From Takakia lepidozioides (lineage: Eukaryota; Streptophyta; Takakiopsida; Takakiales; Takakiaceae): a stretch of DNA of 64,000 nucleotides. The translations under genes and the position numbers were made by a program. Location of the stretch: NCBI GenBank assembly GCA_030704615.1, contig CM060731.1, positions 36,828,001-36,892,000 on the forward strand, given 5' to 3'. Under the pieces are notes generated by a model that had not been told where the DNA came from, did no database searches, and saw only the letters and a program-made list of their open reading frames with translations. Below are positions 13,301-24,899 of the stretch, piece by piece; the stretch's first letter is position 1; each line of letters opens with the position of its first letter.

Positions 13301-13761
13301 TCTTGCATCAATAGATGGCTGTCACTTGCATTTTTTGCAGAAGATGATGAATCTGAATACAGCTGTCATTTAGGGCAGAATAGAACAACCCTCACCCCCT
13401 GTTCCCAGCTTTAACCGTGCCTCTCCAATTCTACAAGCATTGATAGATTTCAGTCCAGGACACCCTTGTCATGAAAACATCTGTATGTGGAAGGTTCTGT
13501 TAGTGGGGAAAGATTGAATAAGACTGAAAGAAATCCTTCATAGCATGGGAGAGATCTGCTTGGTAAACAATCTACCTGAATTACTTTGGCAAATTCTTGC
13601 AGAGTCTCATGAACATGACGTGCAGAGCTCCATTGGTGACCTCGCACCAACACCGTAAATTTCACTTTCTCAGTTCCAGCACAAGGCACACTTGCCTTCC
13701 CAGCCATCATCCACCAGTGGGCTGCACCTTCATATTTTGAACAGCAGGGTACACATGACAT
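10314..13761 (-). CDS. RWP-RK domain transcription factor
   Basis: Five exons join in phase 0: 13761-13576, 13248-11998, 11663-11514, 11340-11185 and 10841-10314, giving about 756 residues. The third exon is the RWP-RK DNA-binding domain: MSDLSAHFHLSVVDAAKKLG, then a basic helix ending FGLKRWPGRK, against the family core RWPxRK. The fourth exon is a leucine/glutamate helix (SLESTIHGLEHTI, then TKLQQEMDQLV), the coiled coil usual after RWP-RK. The last exon carries a nuclear-localisation-like RSPKRPKRECR about 20 residues from the end. The long second exon is Ser/Pro-rich. The first exon and start of the second form a compact conserved-looking segment (KVKFTVLVRGHQW to KHLVAIIN) that I do not recognise. 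No C-terminal PB1 domain is seen, so it is not a standard NLP. RWP-RK proteins act in nitrogen response and gamete development; the role here is unknown. Confidence 0.85.
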
Positions 13762-13944
13762 CTGCGCTGTTTTTTCACATAGGATCGCTCATGACACCTA
13801 GATGATGAACATGGGATAGGTGATGATCACATGGGATCATGGTTAGCTGAAGGTCGGGTAAGCCACAAAGAGCCACAAATGTAGGCTAATATGAGTGTGC
13901 TGGTCTCCCCACCTTGCATGCATATGTTATATAGGCCGTCGAAG

Positions 13945-16500
13945 TCATTGACTTGGATACCTGTGCTGCTGCAGGAGAACTAGCCCAACCTGTAGCATTT
14001 TTTCATCCACATGAGATGACACCTGCATTGTTGCACAAGACCTCATCAGTACTTTGAAAGAGTAGAAAAGAGTTGCCGAAAAATTGCTTAGAAGTGGAAA
14101 CCAAATGACACACTTCCAGTGACTACAGGCCGTGAATGGACTACGCTCCAGCAAGAAGCTGGGCATTGCTCCCAGTAGCTCAACACCGAGACATGGCAAT
14201 AAAGTCTGCATTACGTTAGAAAGGAAATTTATGAACATTGTTGATTACTTCCATATGACAGGATATCCACACGGTAAAAAACCATCACAAAATCAGCTGG
14301 CCACGGGGAACAGATGCTTGCATCCACAATCTCGTCGAGAATTCCTAATGGCGGTACTGTTGTAAGGTGTAGAGTAGTGTACATGCCCGTTTTCCTATTG
14401 CCACGTGGGCGAATATAACCTAATCAACAATCCAGTGATTTTCTTAATCATATGTCCATACACATGCACAGTCAAGCTGCTCTGCATAATTTCGCAACTT
14501 TGGACTCTCTATCCCGTACAAGTTAGAACCTGCTCCTGAAGGATTGAGCTTGGCTGCTGTTGTTGATACCTCAGCTAGTACGACAATCGATTTTCTAGTG
14601 TAAAAATGTGTTGATCCACTCACATGGGGTTAGGTGAAGATTCAAAGACCAGCCCAATCTGTTTCACTACAGGCGATGCATCGGACCTGGTTGATCAAGT
14701 GGAACAAAAGAGAGCAGACACTACCTTTGTGAGAAGCTCACTCCAGTGGGACCTACTTTAGTTCACACTTTGATCCTTTTACTGTTTCCGAAGCATTGTC
14801 TAGTTCACATGCTTCTCAGTGGAAAGCAGCCATGGAGGCTCAGTATAACTCTATACTAGGACAGCATGTATTGCAACATTTAAGTGTTGTTCCGATACCA
14901 CAACCTGGCCAACTTGCTCCGACAGCATTGGGTCAAGTCTCCACAACTGACTCTACAACTGGGGTTTGGAGAAACCGTGAAGCTGTTCCCATCACTTATG
15001 TTGAAATTTTGCAACTTTTGCGTGAAGATCCTTCCAACTTTTCTGGCAATTTCCTCACTACCTTCACTGGGAATCTGTCCACTCCCTTTAGAAATTATTC
15101 CTCAACCATTTTTCCAGATAGGCCTGCAACCTATCTGGTGGAAGAGGAACACACCGAGAGATTCTGTGGATGCCAGGCTTGCAGGGGTGATGGCAGTGAC
15201 AACTGCACAGGCAGCAGGAGGACATCCAATCACAGCAGCTACAAAACCACTAACATCAGCGACATCGGTGTTTGTGACAGGTCTAGATGTCTAGATGCAG
15301 ATACCTCTGCAACGTTATACAGTCTCTCGATCTGTAGGGCACCAGATTCGAGTGACCAATAATCTCTTATGATTTGCAAAGGCTAATGGGGAATCACGGA
15401 TGAAAATAAAAAATGCAGCAACTGTCACTCTGCCTAGTGGATACAGTCCAGTCTGTTGGACATGTTTTATTGTCCCTTCTTGACAAAGGAAAAGCTGTTG
15501 ACCTTCTCGTATCGTCATCTGCAACAACAGGCTAAATTTGCCTTCAGGGGATGTGTGCCACACAGGAAAGGAAGCCACTTCTAATTAGTTACTGCGAATA
15601 GCCCAGGCATCACAATACCAAAGCGGTTTTCTAAGTGTGCTCCGATGTTCAAAAGAAGGGAAACAACACCGGTACAATGAAGACCTACTGACAGCAGCAG
15701 ACATTACCCTCTTCAGAATCCGGGTTCATTAGATGTAATTGAATGCGAATTATGGTGTTTAATGAAAGGTAATGCCGGTTCGGGTCTAGTACACATTTGC
15801 AAGTCACCGAAAATTCCGATATAGGACCACTGTCTCCGGAGGCATCTACAAACCCACGGCGTTCAAAAATCGATACACTCGTTCTCTCTCACCCCTCAAG
15901 AATTCCTGTGGTCACATAGGTAGTCATACCTATACCACTGCATTACCGAAAGCCTTTCTCCTTACTAGCTGCATCACACATCAAAATGGGCACGGACGTG
16001 AAACTGACTACTGACTGAGGACGCGACCACAGAGCAGAAGGAGGAAAATTGTAGATAAGTACCTATCACATGAGCAGCAAGGAAGTTCGCCAGAACAAAC
16101 TCGTTAAGTGTCTCAAAGTTTCATGCTCCTTCCAGCGATCCTTCAACACTCAGCTCTACCTCACCTCCAAACAAGCATTCGGATTCCATCCATCAAAATG
16201 GACCAACGCCCCCACCCCGTCCATGGAATTGGCCCCAATCCGGTCGGCCATAGCAAGACCAACAGTCAAGCAAAACCAAAGCAGCAACAGTGCTACATTT
16301 CCTCGACAGCCCACATCAGAACCTCATCTTAAATGCAGTGCGCTGTGTGCGATTGTTGACAGAAACCGAAATTTACGTAACATATAGGCGGGGAACAGAT
16401 GGAGGGGGGCAGAAGAGAGCAGGCAGAGGAAGGTCGAGAGACTCGCGGCAGGGAAGGCAGGGAGAGACGGCACGCGTGCTCTACACGTGGTAGGCCGCAG
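13945..16500 (-). pseudogene. Relic duplicate of the 5' half of the Kir-like gene
   Basis: On the minus strand, 14035-13960 reads SCATMQVSSHVDEKMLQV, matching CATMQMSSHVDAKVLQV at the start of exon 4227-3711. The stretch 14880-15290 aligns with exon 5429-4582: the plus-strand text around 15170-15290 parallels 4950-5060 with indels. The stretches 15380-15720, 16060-16160 and 16370-16490 parallel 7890-8200, 8540-8640 and 8840-8930. Frames are broken and no membrane or Kir cytoplasmic exons are present, so this copy cannot make a channel. It lies upstream of the RWP-RK gene on the same strand, implying that a tandem duplication included or spanned that gene. The counterpart of about 5430-7890 is missing. 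Confidence 0.75.
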
Positions 16501-17017
16501 ATCTGCCATAACTACTCTCCCTTTCTATATTCCTGCCTTCCTTTTCTGCCACTTTTATTCTCTTAACTCCCAGGCTCCTTTAATGTTTTCTGTTTATTGG
16601 CTGCTAAAGCCCCTCTTGTCACTGGACCCACCTTGCTCCTCCCTACTTCCACGGTTATACCCTATTAATTTTACTTTACTCTTTTGTAAACTTCTGTTTA
16701 CCCGCCTTCTTTATTCACCCTCGGTTCCAGGCAATGTTTTTTTTTTCAAATTTGGAAAATAACTGGAGTGGCTACTGAGTTTTGCAGGAACTAGCCATAT
16801 TTTCTGTTCATCCACTGAAATTTGGACAGAATCATCCTCCTCTGTACTTTCATCCATGTATATCATCTATATTAGGCGAAAAAGTGCGAATTTTTTTTTT
16901 TGGAGATCGAAAAAGTGCGAAATTTCGCCGGAAATAAAATCACTGGTGTGAAGCATGGCAGAAAATATGGTCTGCATGGTCTGCTTGGCTTCGCCTTAGA
17001 ACTAATCTCTCTCAAAA

Positions 17018-17280
17018 AACACCCTCTATTCCTGATGAGGGTTCGACGTCAGCCTCATTTCGGTAATTGTAATAGAGACTCTGAGTTTCTCCTTCCTTTA
17101 TGTGGACGGTGGGATTTTCAGGAAGGCGCTGGGATTTCTCATTTCTTTCATACACCCTCTATTCCTGATGAGGGTTGGACGTCAGCCTCATTTCAGTAAC
17201 TGTAACAGAGACTATGAGGCTTCCTTTATTTGGACGGTGGGCTTTTCGAGAAGGCGCTGGGATTTCTCATTTCTTTCATA
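17018..17280. repeat. Two-copy tandem duplication, unit about 133 bp
   Basis: ACCCTCTATTCCTGATGAGG occurs at 17021 and again at 17154, and the similarity continues through GGCGCTGGGATTTCTCATTT to the end of each unit. The copies differ at scattered positions and by small indels, so the duplication is not recent. It borders LINE-like sequence on the right and may be part of that element. Confidence 0.75.
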
Positions 17281-17289
17281 TTTGGGAAG

Positions 17290-18250
17290 ATGGGGCTGTG
17301 CTGCCAATTGATATTGCTACATTAACTCAATTGTATGCTCGAAGAGCTCGTGTCTCGTGGCTGTTGGTTTCCTTGCATTTCCCCGATTCCTGGATTCTTC
17401 TCTCTTCCAACCCAGTCGATCTCATCACTCTTCCCGGACTTGGTTTGGATTTTTGGCAGGGTCCTCATCTTTTGCATTCTTTCCTATTTTCGTGTTTATG
17501 ACACCGTGTCCATGGCACCCAACATGGCTGGGAATTTCAAGTGGATGCGATAGATACTCTGCATTCTCCGTCCGGGGATGCTTTTTGGAATGTGAACTAT
17601 TTATGATCAAGGTCTATTGTTTTGCCATAGGTAAAATCAGCCCAATCCCTCCCACGGACATCCATCGAGATGTGGGCAATTTCAGATGGTTCTTGAAAGC
17701 GCCCCTCAGCCTTCTACAATTTGAGCAGGGGAATGGATTTGGATGTCCCAGAAACATCTTTCTTTTTTTCTTACTCGGTCAAATTTGGTTACTTCATATT
17801 AAGGCCTGCCAAATCCTTTGACAGGAAATGGTCGGCAAAATGGGCTATTTGCCCACTGCTCTTGTGATTTGGAACTTAGTTCGGAAAGATATCTGACGTG
17901 AAGACAAGGCTTGGAAGCTTGTCAACGGGATCCTTCATGTTTAGGCTTTCATTTCTGACCAAGCCAACCTCTGCTCTGTCTGCTCATCACAAACGTCCGA
18001 GCTATGGAACATTGTTTACTCGATTGTTTCATTGCAAAAGAGAGCTGAAGATTAGCTGTTCTTTTCTACTCTAATCGGAGGAAATGATCTCTCAGTCTCT
18101 TCCTTCCGCTTTGCTTCTCAAATTTTGCGCTGGTTCTTCCTGGAGCTCTTGTCTGGTTTGGCCGGCTCTTAGGGCTTGGGTCCTTTGGAATATTTGGAAA
18201 TCCAGATTCGGTCTTGTTCATGACAATGTTAGATTTGTATAGGGTTCACT
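17290..18250 (+). mobile_element. LINE (non-LTR retrotransposon) 3' fragment, degenerate
   Basis: Broken plus-strand frames resemble the region after the reverse transcriptase in plant LINEs. One segment contains IDIATLTQLYARRARVSWLL and LITLPGLGLDFWQ. Later come LCSVCSSQ (zinc-knuckle-like, zf-RVT type) and VLWNIWKSRFGLVHDNVRF, the usual tail of such proteins (LWNIWKxRN). Several stops and frame changes interrupt it, so it is inactive. No upstream reverse transcriptase core was seen, which fits 5' truncation. Assignment rests on motif memory and is moderate. Confidence 0.55.
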
Positions 18251-18299
18251 TATACTCTATGCCTAAAGCTCGAAAAGCTCGGCGTGTTTTCTGTGAAGC

Positions 18300-19590
18300 T
18301 CTTTGCAGATGCGACCAAGACTGTCGAGTACAGCTTCTCACTTGTTAACCTTGAAAGGAAGCCATGAAGGCAGAAGAAGGGGACACTAGCCAGTAACCAA
18401 ATCCCAAGCAGAAGCAAAAACAACAGACAAACAGGAAGAGAAACTAAGAAAAAGGACGTACAAGCTATCACGCCTCCTTTTGGAAGGCTCACATGAAAGG
18501 TGACCCTTGGATTTGCTTTCTCTGAAACTATGACGACGGTGTCTCCGATTTGTAACTTCAGTTTCTTCAGCATATGTCAGAGAAAGGCTGGCAATATGGG
18601 GAGTTTGGGCGCCATAAAATTGCAACTTTCTTTGGTACAGTCGAATCTCGGACTTAATGGTTACCTGTTTATATGTGAAAACATGTCTACTCTGCTCCCG
18701 TGAAAAATACATTAAAAGAAATAGTTAAATGTTTAATATTTTTGTTTTCTTTACTCGTTCCTTCTAGTGTTAGGTGTGTATGGATACTAATTAACTTTGG
18801 TCATCTTATCTATAATCCATAAGTGTGATCTATCTTATTTGTAATCAAAATATGTAACCAATGGTAGCTCTAAGCTGATTATAACCAAGTAGATAATAAA
18901 ATTTTAGCCAATCCGTATTAAGCTTACTGGTAGGTTACGACATGCCTGCTGCATAGTCTCGAAGCAACTGCATAGTCGAGCAAGGAAACATGAACGTTTC
19001 TGGTAGGTGGAGAGAGGTGTGTGTTGCTGTTGTGGAAAAGGAGGGTAGATTAGCTAAGGACTGTGAGCATATATGTGTTTGTAATTGCATAGAATGTGTA
19101 ACATTGAGGTGGATTAGACTCCCTGCAAAGTGTACTTGTAAATTGAATCTTAGAATGAGATTGGCCTTAACTTTGCAATCAGAAGGAAAAGAGCATTTTG
19201 CAAGTGTATTGTTAGATACATGAGATTGATGCCTTCATGATGTGTAAATACAAACAAGGACAATCTTCATACTATTGGCTGGTACTATACAGGTGCGTCG
19301 TATCTACTCCTTATGGATTATTATGCATATTTTGTGGCCGTAAGGCGAAGTCGCTCTTAATTACGCCGGCTGGAGTCTTCTCTCTCTTCTCTCTCTGCAT
19401 ATTTTGTAAGCTTCATATAGATACATACTATATTAGTAGATAGATACATATTATATCATAAGATATGTATATACTAAATATGAATAGTACTGAATCAAAC
19501 GTTACGCCATGCGCCATGATGGTGATGATGGTACATAAATGTTTCATCACCATCAGCCATTGTTGGCGACACACTGGCCTTGTTAATGTA
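18300..19590. other. AT-rich spacer, no gene recognised
   Basis: The open frames here are short and show no family signature. One minus-strand frame at 18573-18250 begins MLKKLKLQIGDTVVIVSEKA and then becomes very hydrophobic; I could not support it as an exon. At 19330-19410 there is a minus-strand copy of a repeated AG-microsatellite-linked motif listed separately. Confidence 0.35.
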
Positions 19591-19599
19591 TTTGGGAAA

Positions 19600-20030
19600 T
19601 TATATCCTAAAATGCATAGGGAAATAAAGAGGGAATTTTGTTCTATGAATTTTATGAGGGAAATTCATATCTACGGACTTGAATGCAAAGGGGGAAGTTA
19701 ATATATTTGAGGGAGGAAACTATGTCCTAAGATGCATAGGGAAATAAAGAGGGAATTTGGTTCTATGAATTTTAGGAGGGAAATTCATATCATAGGGACT
19801 TGAATGCAAAGGGAATAACTAGGGAAGTTCATATATTTCCAAGGGACTTCAAAGACGGAAATTTATATTATAGAAATTTCAAGGAGGGAAGTTCATACCC
19901 TATGGACTTCAATGCGAGGGGAAATAACTTATAGAGAAGTTAAATGTATCCAAGGGACTTCAAGAGGGAATTATATCCTAAATGCATAGGGAAATAAAGA
20001 GGGAATTTATGGTCTAGGGGACTCGATTAA
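19600..20030. repeat. Degenerate tandem repeat, unit about 115-130 bp
   Basis: ATGCATAGGGAAATAAAGAG recurs at about 19611, 19731 and 19981. Between the copies GGGACTTCAA(A/G) and GGGAAGTT(C/A)ATA phrases recur as well. The array is AG-rich on the plus strand and poorly preserved. It has no coding frame and looks like an old minisatellite. Confidence 0.65.
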
Positions 20031-21690
20031 TATCAAGGGAAACAAACAAAGAACCAAAAGCACACATTCAAACTTGCCATATGAAAAGCGGAAGGAAAGA
20101 TATGTATGTTGCAGAAAAAAATAATATATACGCCTGGGACTTGCATTATGAACCTCAACTGTATACTCATAAGTTCTTTGGCCGCATACATCAGAGCCAC
20201 TATATTTACTCTACACATTGAACGTTGAGTTCAAGTATATTGTATATGTCCACAAGCGCCATCATATTTGGTCACTGCATCACTACATGGCCACTCCATT
20301 CGCAAGAGCTGAAGTTCTTACCCCAACTGGATTTAAGAGGAGGACGGAGCCCAAGCCATACTCGAAAATCTAGGAAAGTTCGAGGTAGGAACTAAGAACT
20401 TTACCTCTCGTGAACTATTTGACAATGACCCCTTGCCCATGCCCAGATTACGAGAATGCCCCTGGTTGAGGGCTATAATCAAGAATTGTTTGGGCCAGCG
20501 AAAATCCTATAACAGGGAAATTTTGAGCTTGGGGATGGCACTATATTTACAAAGAGAATTTTCGAGCAATGCTTTACAATCAACCTAAACACCATCGCTG
20601 CCAAAGAATTGCTGCTCCCTGCACTCCATCTTCCTACAACATATGTTTGTGCTGGTTAGTCTGGTCCCTTGTAAACTCAACAACTCTGACATGCCTGCAC
20701 ACAATACACGACAACATTAACGTACACACAACAATATATGTCACATGCATAAGACCATATTGGCAAACAACCACTAACACGTAATTTAGCATCAGACAGA
20801 TTCAAGACCATCACAAGCTGAAAGTCTCAAAACACCTCAAGGAGCACTATAGTGGGTGACATTATAAAAAGTTTGAGCAGACATTAAAGGATAAAGAGGC
20901 AAACAGATAAGAGGCGGAAATGCCCTCTTACCACTTCAAGCTTCAAGAAACCTCCAATACATACCTAGTTTATTTGCAGGTCCTTCTGCATGTGCAAAAT
21001 ACTAAAATCATACAGTGTCAGTGAATAGCAATACCTTGAGCAACTTCCTTGTTTGTCTACAAAGCTGGGTCAAGAATCATTGTCATCTTCCCTGGAAAAG
21101 TATTCAACCGGCTGATCAGATAAAAACTCGAGAGATGGATAGAAAGTAAGGAACGTACAGTTTTTTCAAGCACCTCAAGCCTATTGACTAAAATAATACT
21201 ATCACAACTATATTGCTCTAGATACAAGCGAATCTTTTGCTAGGCTTGCACACATAGATGAATATGTAACAGTAGGTTCTTGAACTCTTGACAAAGTCAT
21301 CGTTGTTTCCTTCATCATTTGTGGATAAAATACAATCCCAAATGTCATCTTCCAAATCGACCTCTAGTGCAACATTCAGATCGAGTTGGAGTTCTGTCTC
21401 AAACTCCACATACTCGTGAGCCGTAATAGTGGGAATAGCCCTGGCAGTCATGATTGAGATATTTGATAATAATCAATTTCTCTCATCTGGTCATCCAAAC
21501 TGATTCTGGACGGAGTAGAGTCATTCAAATCAGTAGTCTCGTAAAGATAATTTCTTATCCCTTCAATAGATCAGTGTTCTCGTGAAGATAATTTTTTATC
21601 CCTTCAACAATTTTAATAAAATTATTGTGCTTCATCTCCTTTACATTAGAAAGGAAGATAATAGGAATAATGTAAGAACTTAATGCACAC
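20030..21690. other. Spacer with one unassigned minus-strand open frame
   Basis: The only notable frame is 21451-21218 on the minus strand. It contains an acidic, biased segment (EYVEFETELQLDLNVALEVD) but no recognised domain. It could be a transposon fragment. Otherwise I see nothing. Confidence 0.3.
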
Positions 21691-21699
21691 GTGCAACCT

Positions 21700-22060
21700 C
21701 TGACAGGATGGTACGCCAGTTTCCGGCATGTCAAATCTTCCCCACCCTCTCTAGAGAGTGACATGGAACTGAAGGAGTGTCAACTCCACTTGGGGTTACA
21801 CGACGAGGTGTGTAACTCCTCTACAGTCGGTGTAACCCACACTTGGTCTCGAAATTTGACTAAGTCCAAATGTGGCTAAGTATAAAATGGACCAACCAGA
21901 GTTACATGAGAAATCAGGGTTACAGAGGGTTACATCAAATGGAAGGTTACATCATCTGGCGTTACATTGCCAGAGCCTCCCGTCAAGAATCGAACCCGAA
22001 ACCTCGCCGCCGTTATTGCTATCGCCTTACCGTTACGCTACCCACCACAACTTGCAACCC
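21700..22060 (-). mobile_element. tRNA-derived SINE-like element
   Basis: Read on the minus strand, 22046-21979 carries TAGCGTAACGGTAAGGC, which fits a pol III A box, and 33 bases later GGTTTCGGGTTCGATTC, which contains the B box GGTTCGATTC. The pair resembles the head of a plant tRNA-derived SINE. The downstream part repeats GGTTAC/GTAACC phrases. It does not fold into a full tRNA with paired acceptor arms that I can see, so I call it a SINE and not a tRNA gene. Confidence 0.55.
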
Positions 22061-22441
22061 ACTCGGATTCTTAAGTATTTAATAGTGAAACCAAGGTAAT
22101 AGGGGGTGGGGAGGATTTGACAGGGGCCCCGCCGGAGGAGCCCAGGTTGCCGAAATCCGGCGAAAGTACTGTCAGATCACAAGCGTCCATTAAGTTCTTA
22201 CATTAGTCCTATTATCTTCCCATTAGAAATAAAAAATAAAAAATAAAAACTACTTAGATGAACATGGCCTCTGTTGCATTCAAAGAAACATAAAATTAAT
22301 AATAATAATCAATATCATTTTTTTAAATAATTAAAGGGGGGAAGCAGCCCTCAGTATCCATGTTTAAGGAGAAAATTAATTTTTCCCCATATCAATAAAG
22401 TTTTACTCGGGGCTACTTCCTCGTTTTTAAAAAAATTGTGC

Positions 22442-22465
22442 TTTTTTTTTTTTTTTTTTTTTTTT
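22442..22465. repeat. Poly-T tract (24 bases)
   Basis: An uninterrupted run of T. It may be the poly-A tail of a minus-strand retroposon; the sequence before it contains further A/T-rich runs. Confidence 0.9.
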
Positions 22466-22891
22466 GGGATTAAAGGATCACACATCACGTGGGGTTCGGA
22501 AGCCGAGTCCCAGTAGTAAAGCTATGATTTAGGTTAACCAGTCTAGTTTTTATTTCCTTAAGGAAATACTTTATTGTATGTTTTTTTTTAAAGTAAAAAA
22601 TGAAGGAACATAGGCTCCAAGTCAAGAACTTTATTTTGAACATCAAGAATACAATGAAACACCAAGTAGAGTCTGCCATAGATAAATGTTAACGGTCCAG
22701 AGTAGAAAATAAAATAACATTTGGACAAGGTTAACAAATTAACAATTAGGGAGGGATTAATAAAGCTTATAAAATGACATTTACACAACATCCACTAAGT
22801 TCTTTTGCACAAGCAGTTGGAGACCCAATCTCAATACCATATACTTGCAAAACCATGTACTCCCAAAATATCTGATGCAGGTAATAATAAT

Positions 22892-23060
22892 ATGTGACGC
22901 CTCCCGAAAGAAGCGTAAATTATGGTGTCTCTAGGGTGTCTCTTGACCCAAAATAACTATTGCCTCTCTGGTAGATAGGTGGACACCTTTGTGACACTAA
23001 TCGGTGGAGTGAACCCATAACCACTTCCGTGGAGGTATGTGCCCATTACCACTGGGCTTG
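22892..23060 (+). mobile_element. Possible solo LTR fragment, gypsy type
   Basis: The stretch begins TGTGACGCCTCCCGAAAGAA. TGTRACGCC is a common start of plant Ty3/gypsy LTRs. No matching partner LTR and no target-site duplication were found in the window, so this is tentative. Confidence 0.25.
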
Positions 23061-23078
23061 GTTGTCTCTGATGCATGA

Positions 23079-23348
23079 ACAACTACCACATAGGCGATCA
23101 TATCTCTAAAAAACAACCCTCATCTCAAGAAACACTAATGCTCAACATATGTCTTGTTATATTGTATAGCTTCTAATCACATTAGTATTATTGATGATTA
23201 CCTTCTAATGCAGGTACAACTAGCACATAGGCGATCACATCTCTCAAAAACAACCCCCATCTCAAGAAACACTAATGCTAAACATATGTCTTGTTATATT
23301 GTATAGCTTCTAATCACGTTAGTAGTATTGATGATTACCTTCTGATCC
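23079..23348. repeat. Tandem duplication, unit about 137 bp
   Basis: TAGGCGATCA occurs at 23091 and at 23228, and the following sequence, including AAGAAACACTAATGCT and GATGATTACCTTCT, is nearly the same in both. Only a few substitutions separate the units, so this is a fairly young duplication. Confidence 0.85.
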
Positions 23349-23349
23349 T

Positions 23350-24890
23350 GTGATTGGTTATATTTTATGATACCTAGCTGGAGCTTATATATGGAGCTTA
23401 TCTCAAGCAAGCTTGAGCATATCTCATATCCTTTATGGGGCATTTAATATTTATTAACGATAAATCAATGAATAGGTGAAGATAAACGTTTGCTAACAAA
23501 TATTAACACTTAACATTTGCTAATGTAGGAATGTAAAATTTCTTAGCATTTATGGTAGTTTAACGTTTGTAGATGTAATATTTATCCACGGTAGACTCTA
23601 GTGCATTTGGGGGGGGGTCTGGACTCAAGAAGGCGTCAAGCAAAATATTTCACCTTTTATTTTGATACACAATCAATCCACTGAATTTGGAGAATTGCAA
23701 GGATGGAGTATGATGTGAGGAATTCTCAGAGCTCGTTGGGGCCTAGTGCCCAAACCCAGAAAAGTGGCAAAGTGCAAAAATTACAGTTGATCCCCCACTC
23801 CAACTCACTAGGACATTAACAAGGCTTATGAACAGGATAGGCTTTAAAATGACTATAAGCAAATTGTATTTGGACAAGACTAGCGAATTACACATCTGTC
23901 TGCAGGAGAGGGGATCCAAAATAGGGCTCGTGAGGTCAATAGATCATCTAAGCATCCATAATCGGCTGATGCTGCATCTCGATCTTGTGATTGGCCGAGA
24001 ACAAGCCGTAGGGTAATCTGTGACCTTCTCCGCATTTATCACATACTGAGCTTGACAAGTAGGTAGGTTGCGTCCTCATTGGTCCACGAATTCTCGCAAC
24101 TTGTCTCGTCTCCGTAACTTGAGTCTTTCCTCTTCCTGCTGAGGAACAACATGATGTTTATACTCAACGTGAGATTGAATACTCAACAAAAATTGAGCAC
24201 TTCATACTCTTCATAGGAATGATTGTTACAAGTTTTATTGGAAGAATGAGTGTCATTCATTTTACAAAGAATGAGTGTTTGCTTCATGATTGGATTGATC
24301 ATCGCTCACGTGTAGACACAAGTGTGTTGCGGCAAAACTTAAATCGCTCACATCAGCAATGGGCGGCCCGGTAACAAAAATGAAAGGAGAAACGTGTAGG
24401 TAACTACACCGACCTACTATAGCCGGTTGTCTGCATCTCAAATGCAACATCCGCCCAACCATGTTCACGTAGCTGGTTCGAAGGAGACTCAATAACTTTC
24501 GGCCCTATCGGGCCTCAAGGTTGCTTGTCATAGCCGGCTCTTTCTTACTGGCTTTGTAGTCCAACCTTACTCATAACATTGGGTTTCATAGGTTACATGA
24601 ATTCTATGATTGGACACCAAAGTGGTCAATGTGGTCACACGAGGTTGGGTAGCATGTGCGCAGGCTCACGCCTCAGTGCCCTGCTCACGTGAGCAGAAGA
24701 GGATATGCCGCATATTTCAAGAATATTCTTGAAAAATACTTTAGCGAAAATAAAACATGCTCACGCCGAAATTCACATGAGCACAAACCTGCACACAAAG
24801 TTGGGGCATAGGGAATTTCCTGTCAGTGCCATCTCCATTGTCGTGCGCATACATATTGCTACACAACTACATCGCTGTCCAAAACCACAC
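23350..24890. other. Spacer left of the gypsy element; no gene recognised
   Basis: Open frames here are short and uncharacterised. The right part may hold the outer end of the gypsy LTR, whose boundary I could not fix. Confidence 0.3.
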
Positions 24891-24899
24891 AACACATGT

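Noticed and set aside
14796-15362. Plus-strand open frame of 188 codons
   Set aside because: It lies antisense to the relic copy of the Kir-like gene. Its similarity to the plus strand at 4.7-5.1 kb is explained by that duplication.
18250-18573. Minus-strand frame beginning MLKKLKLQIGDTVVIVSEKA, loosely like the end of a B3 domain
   Set aside because: Only about 20 residues look like that, the rest is a hydrophobic run, and no partner exons were found.
19600-20030. Regular repeats that might suggest a CRISPR array
   Set aside because: The units are long, degenerate and lack unique spacers of fixed length, and the genome is eukaryotic.
21979-22046. Possible true tRNA gene on the minus strand
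   Set aside because: The A and B boxes are present, but I could not form paired acceptor and anticodon arms, so a SINE head is the better explanation.
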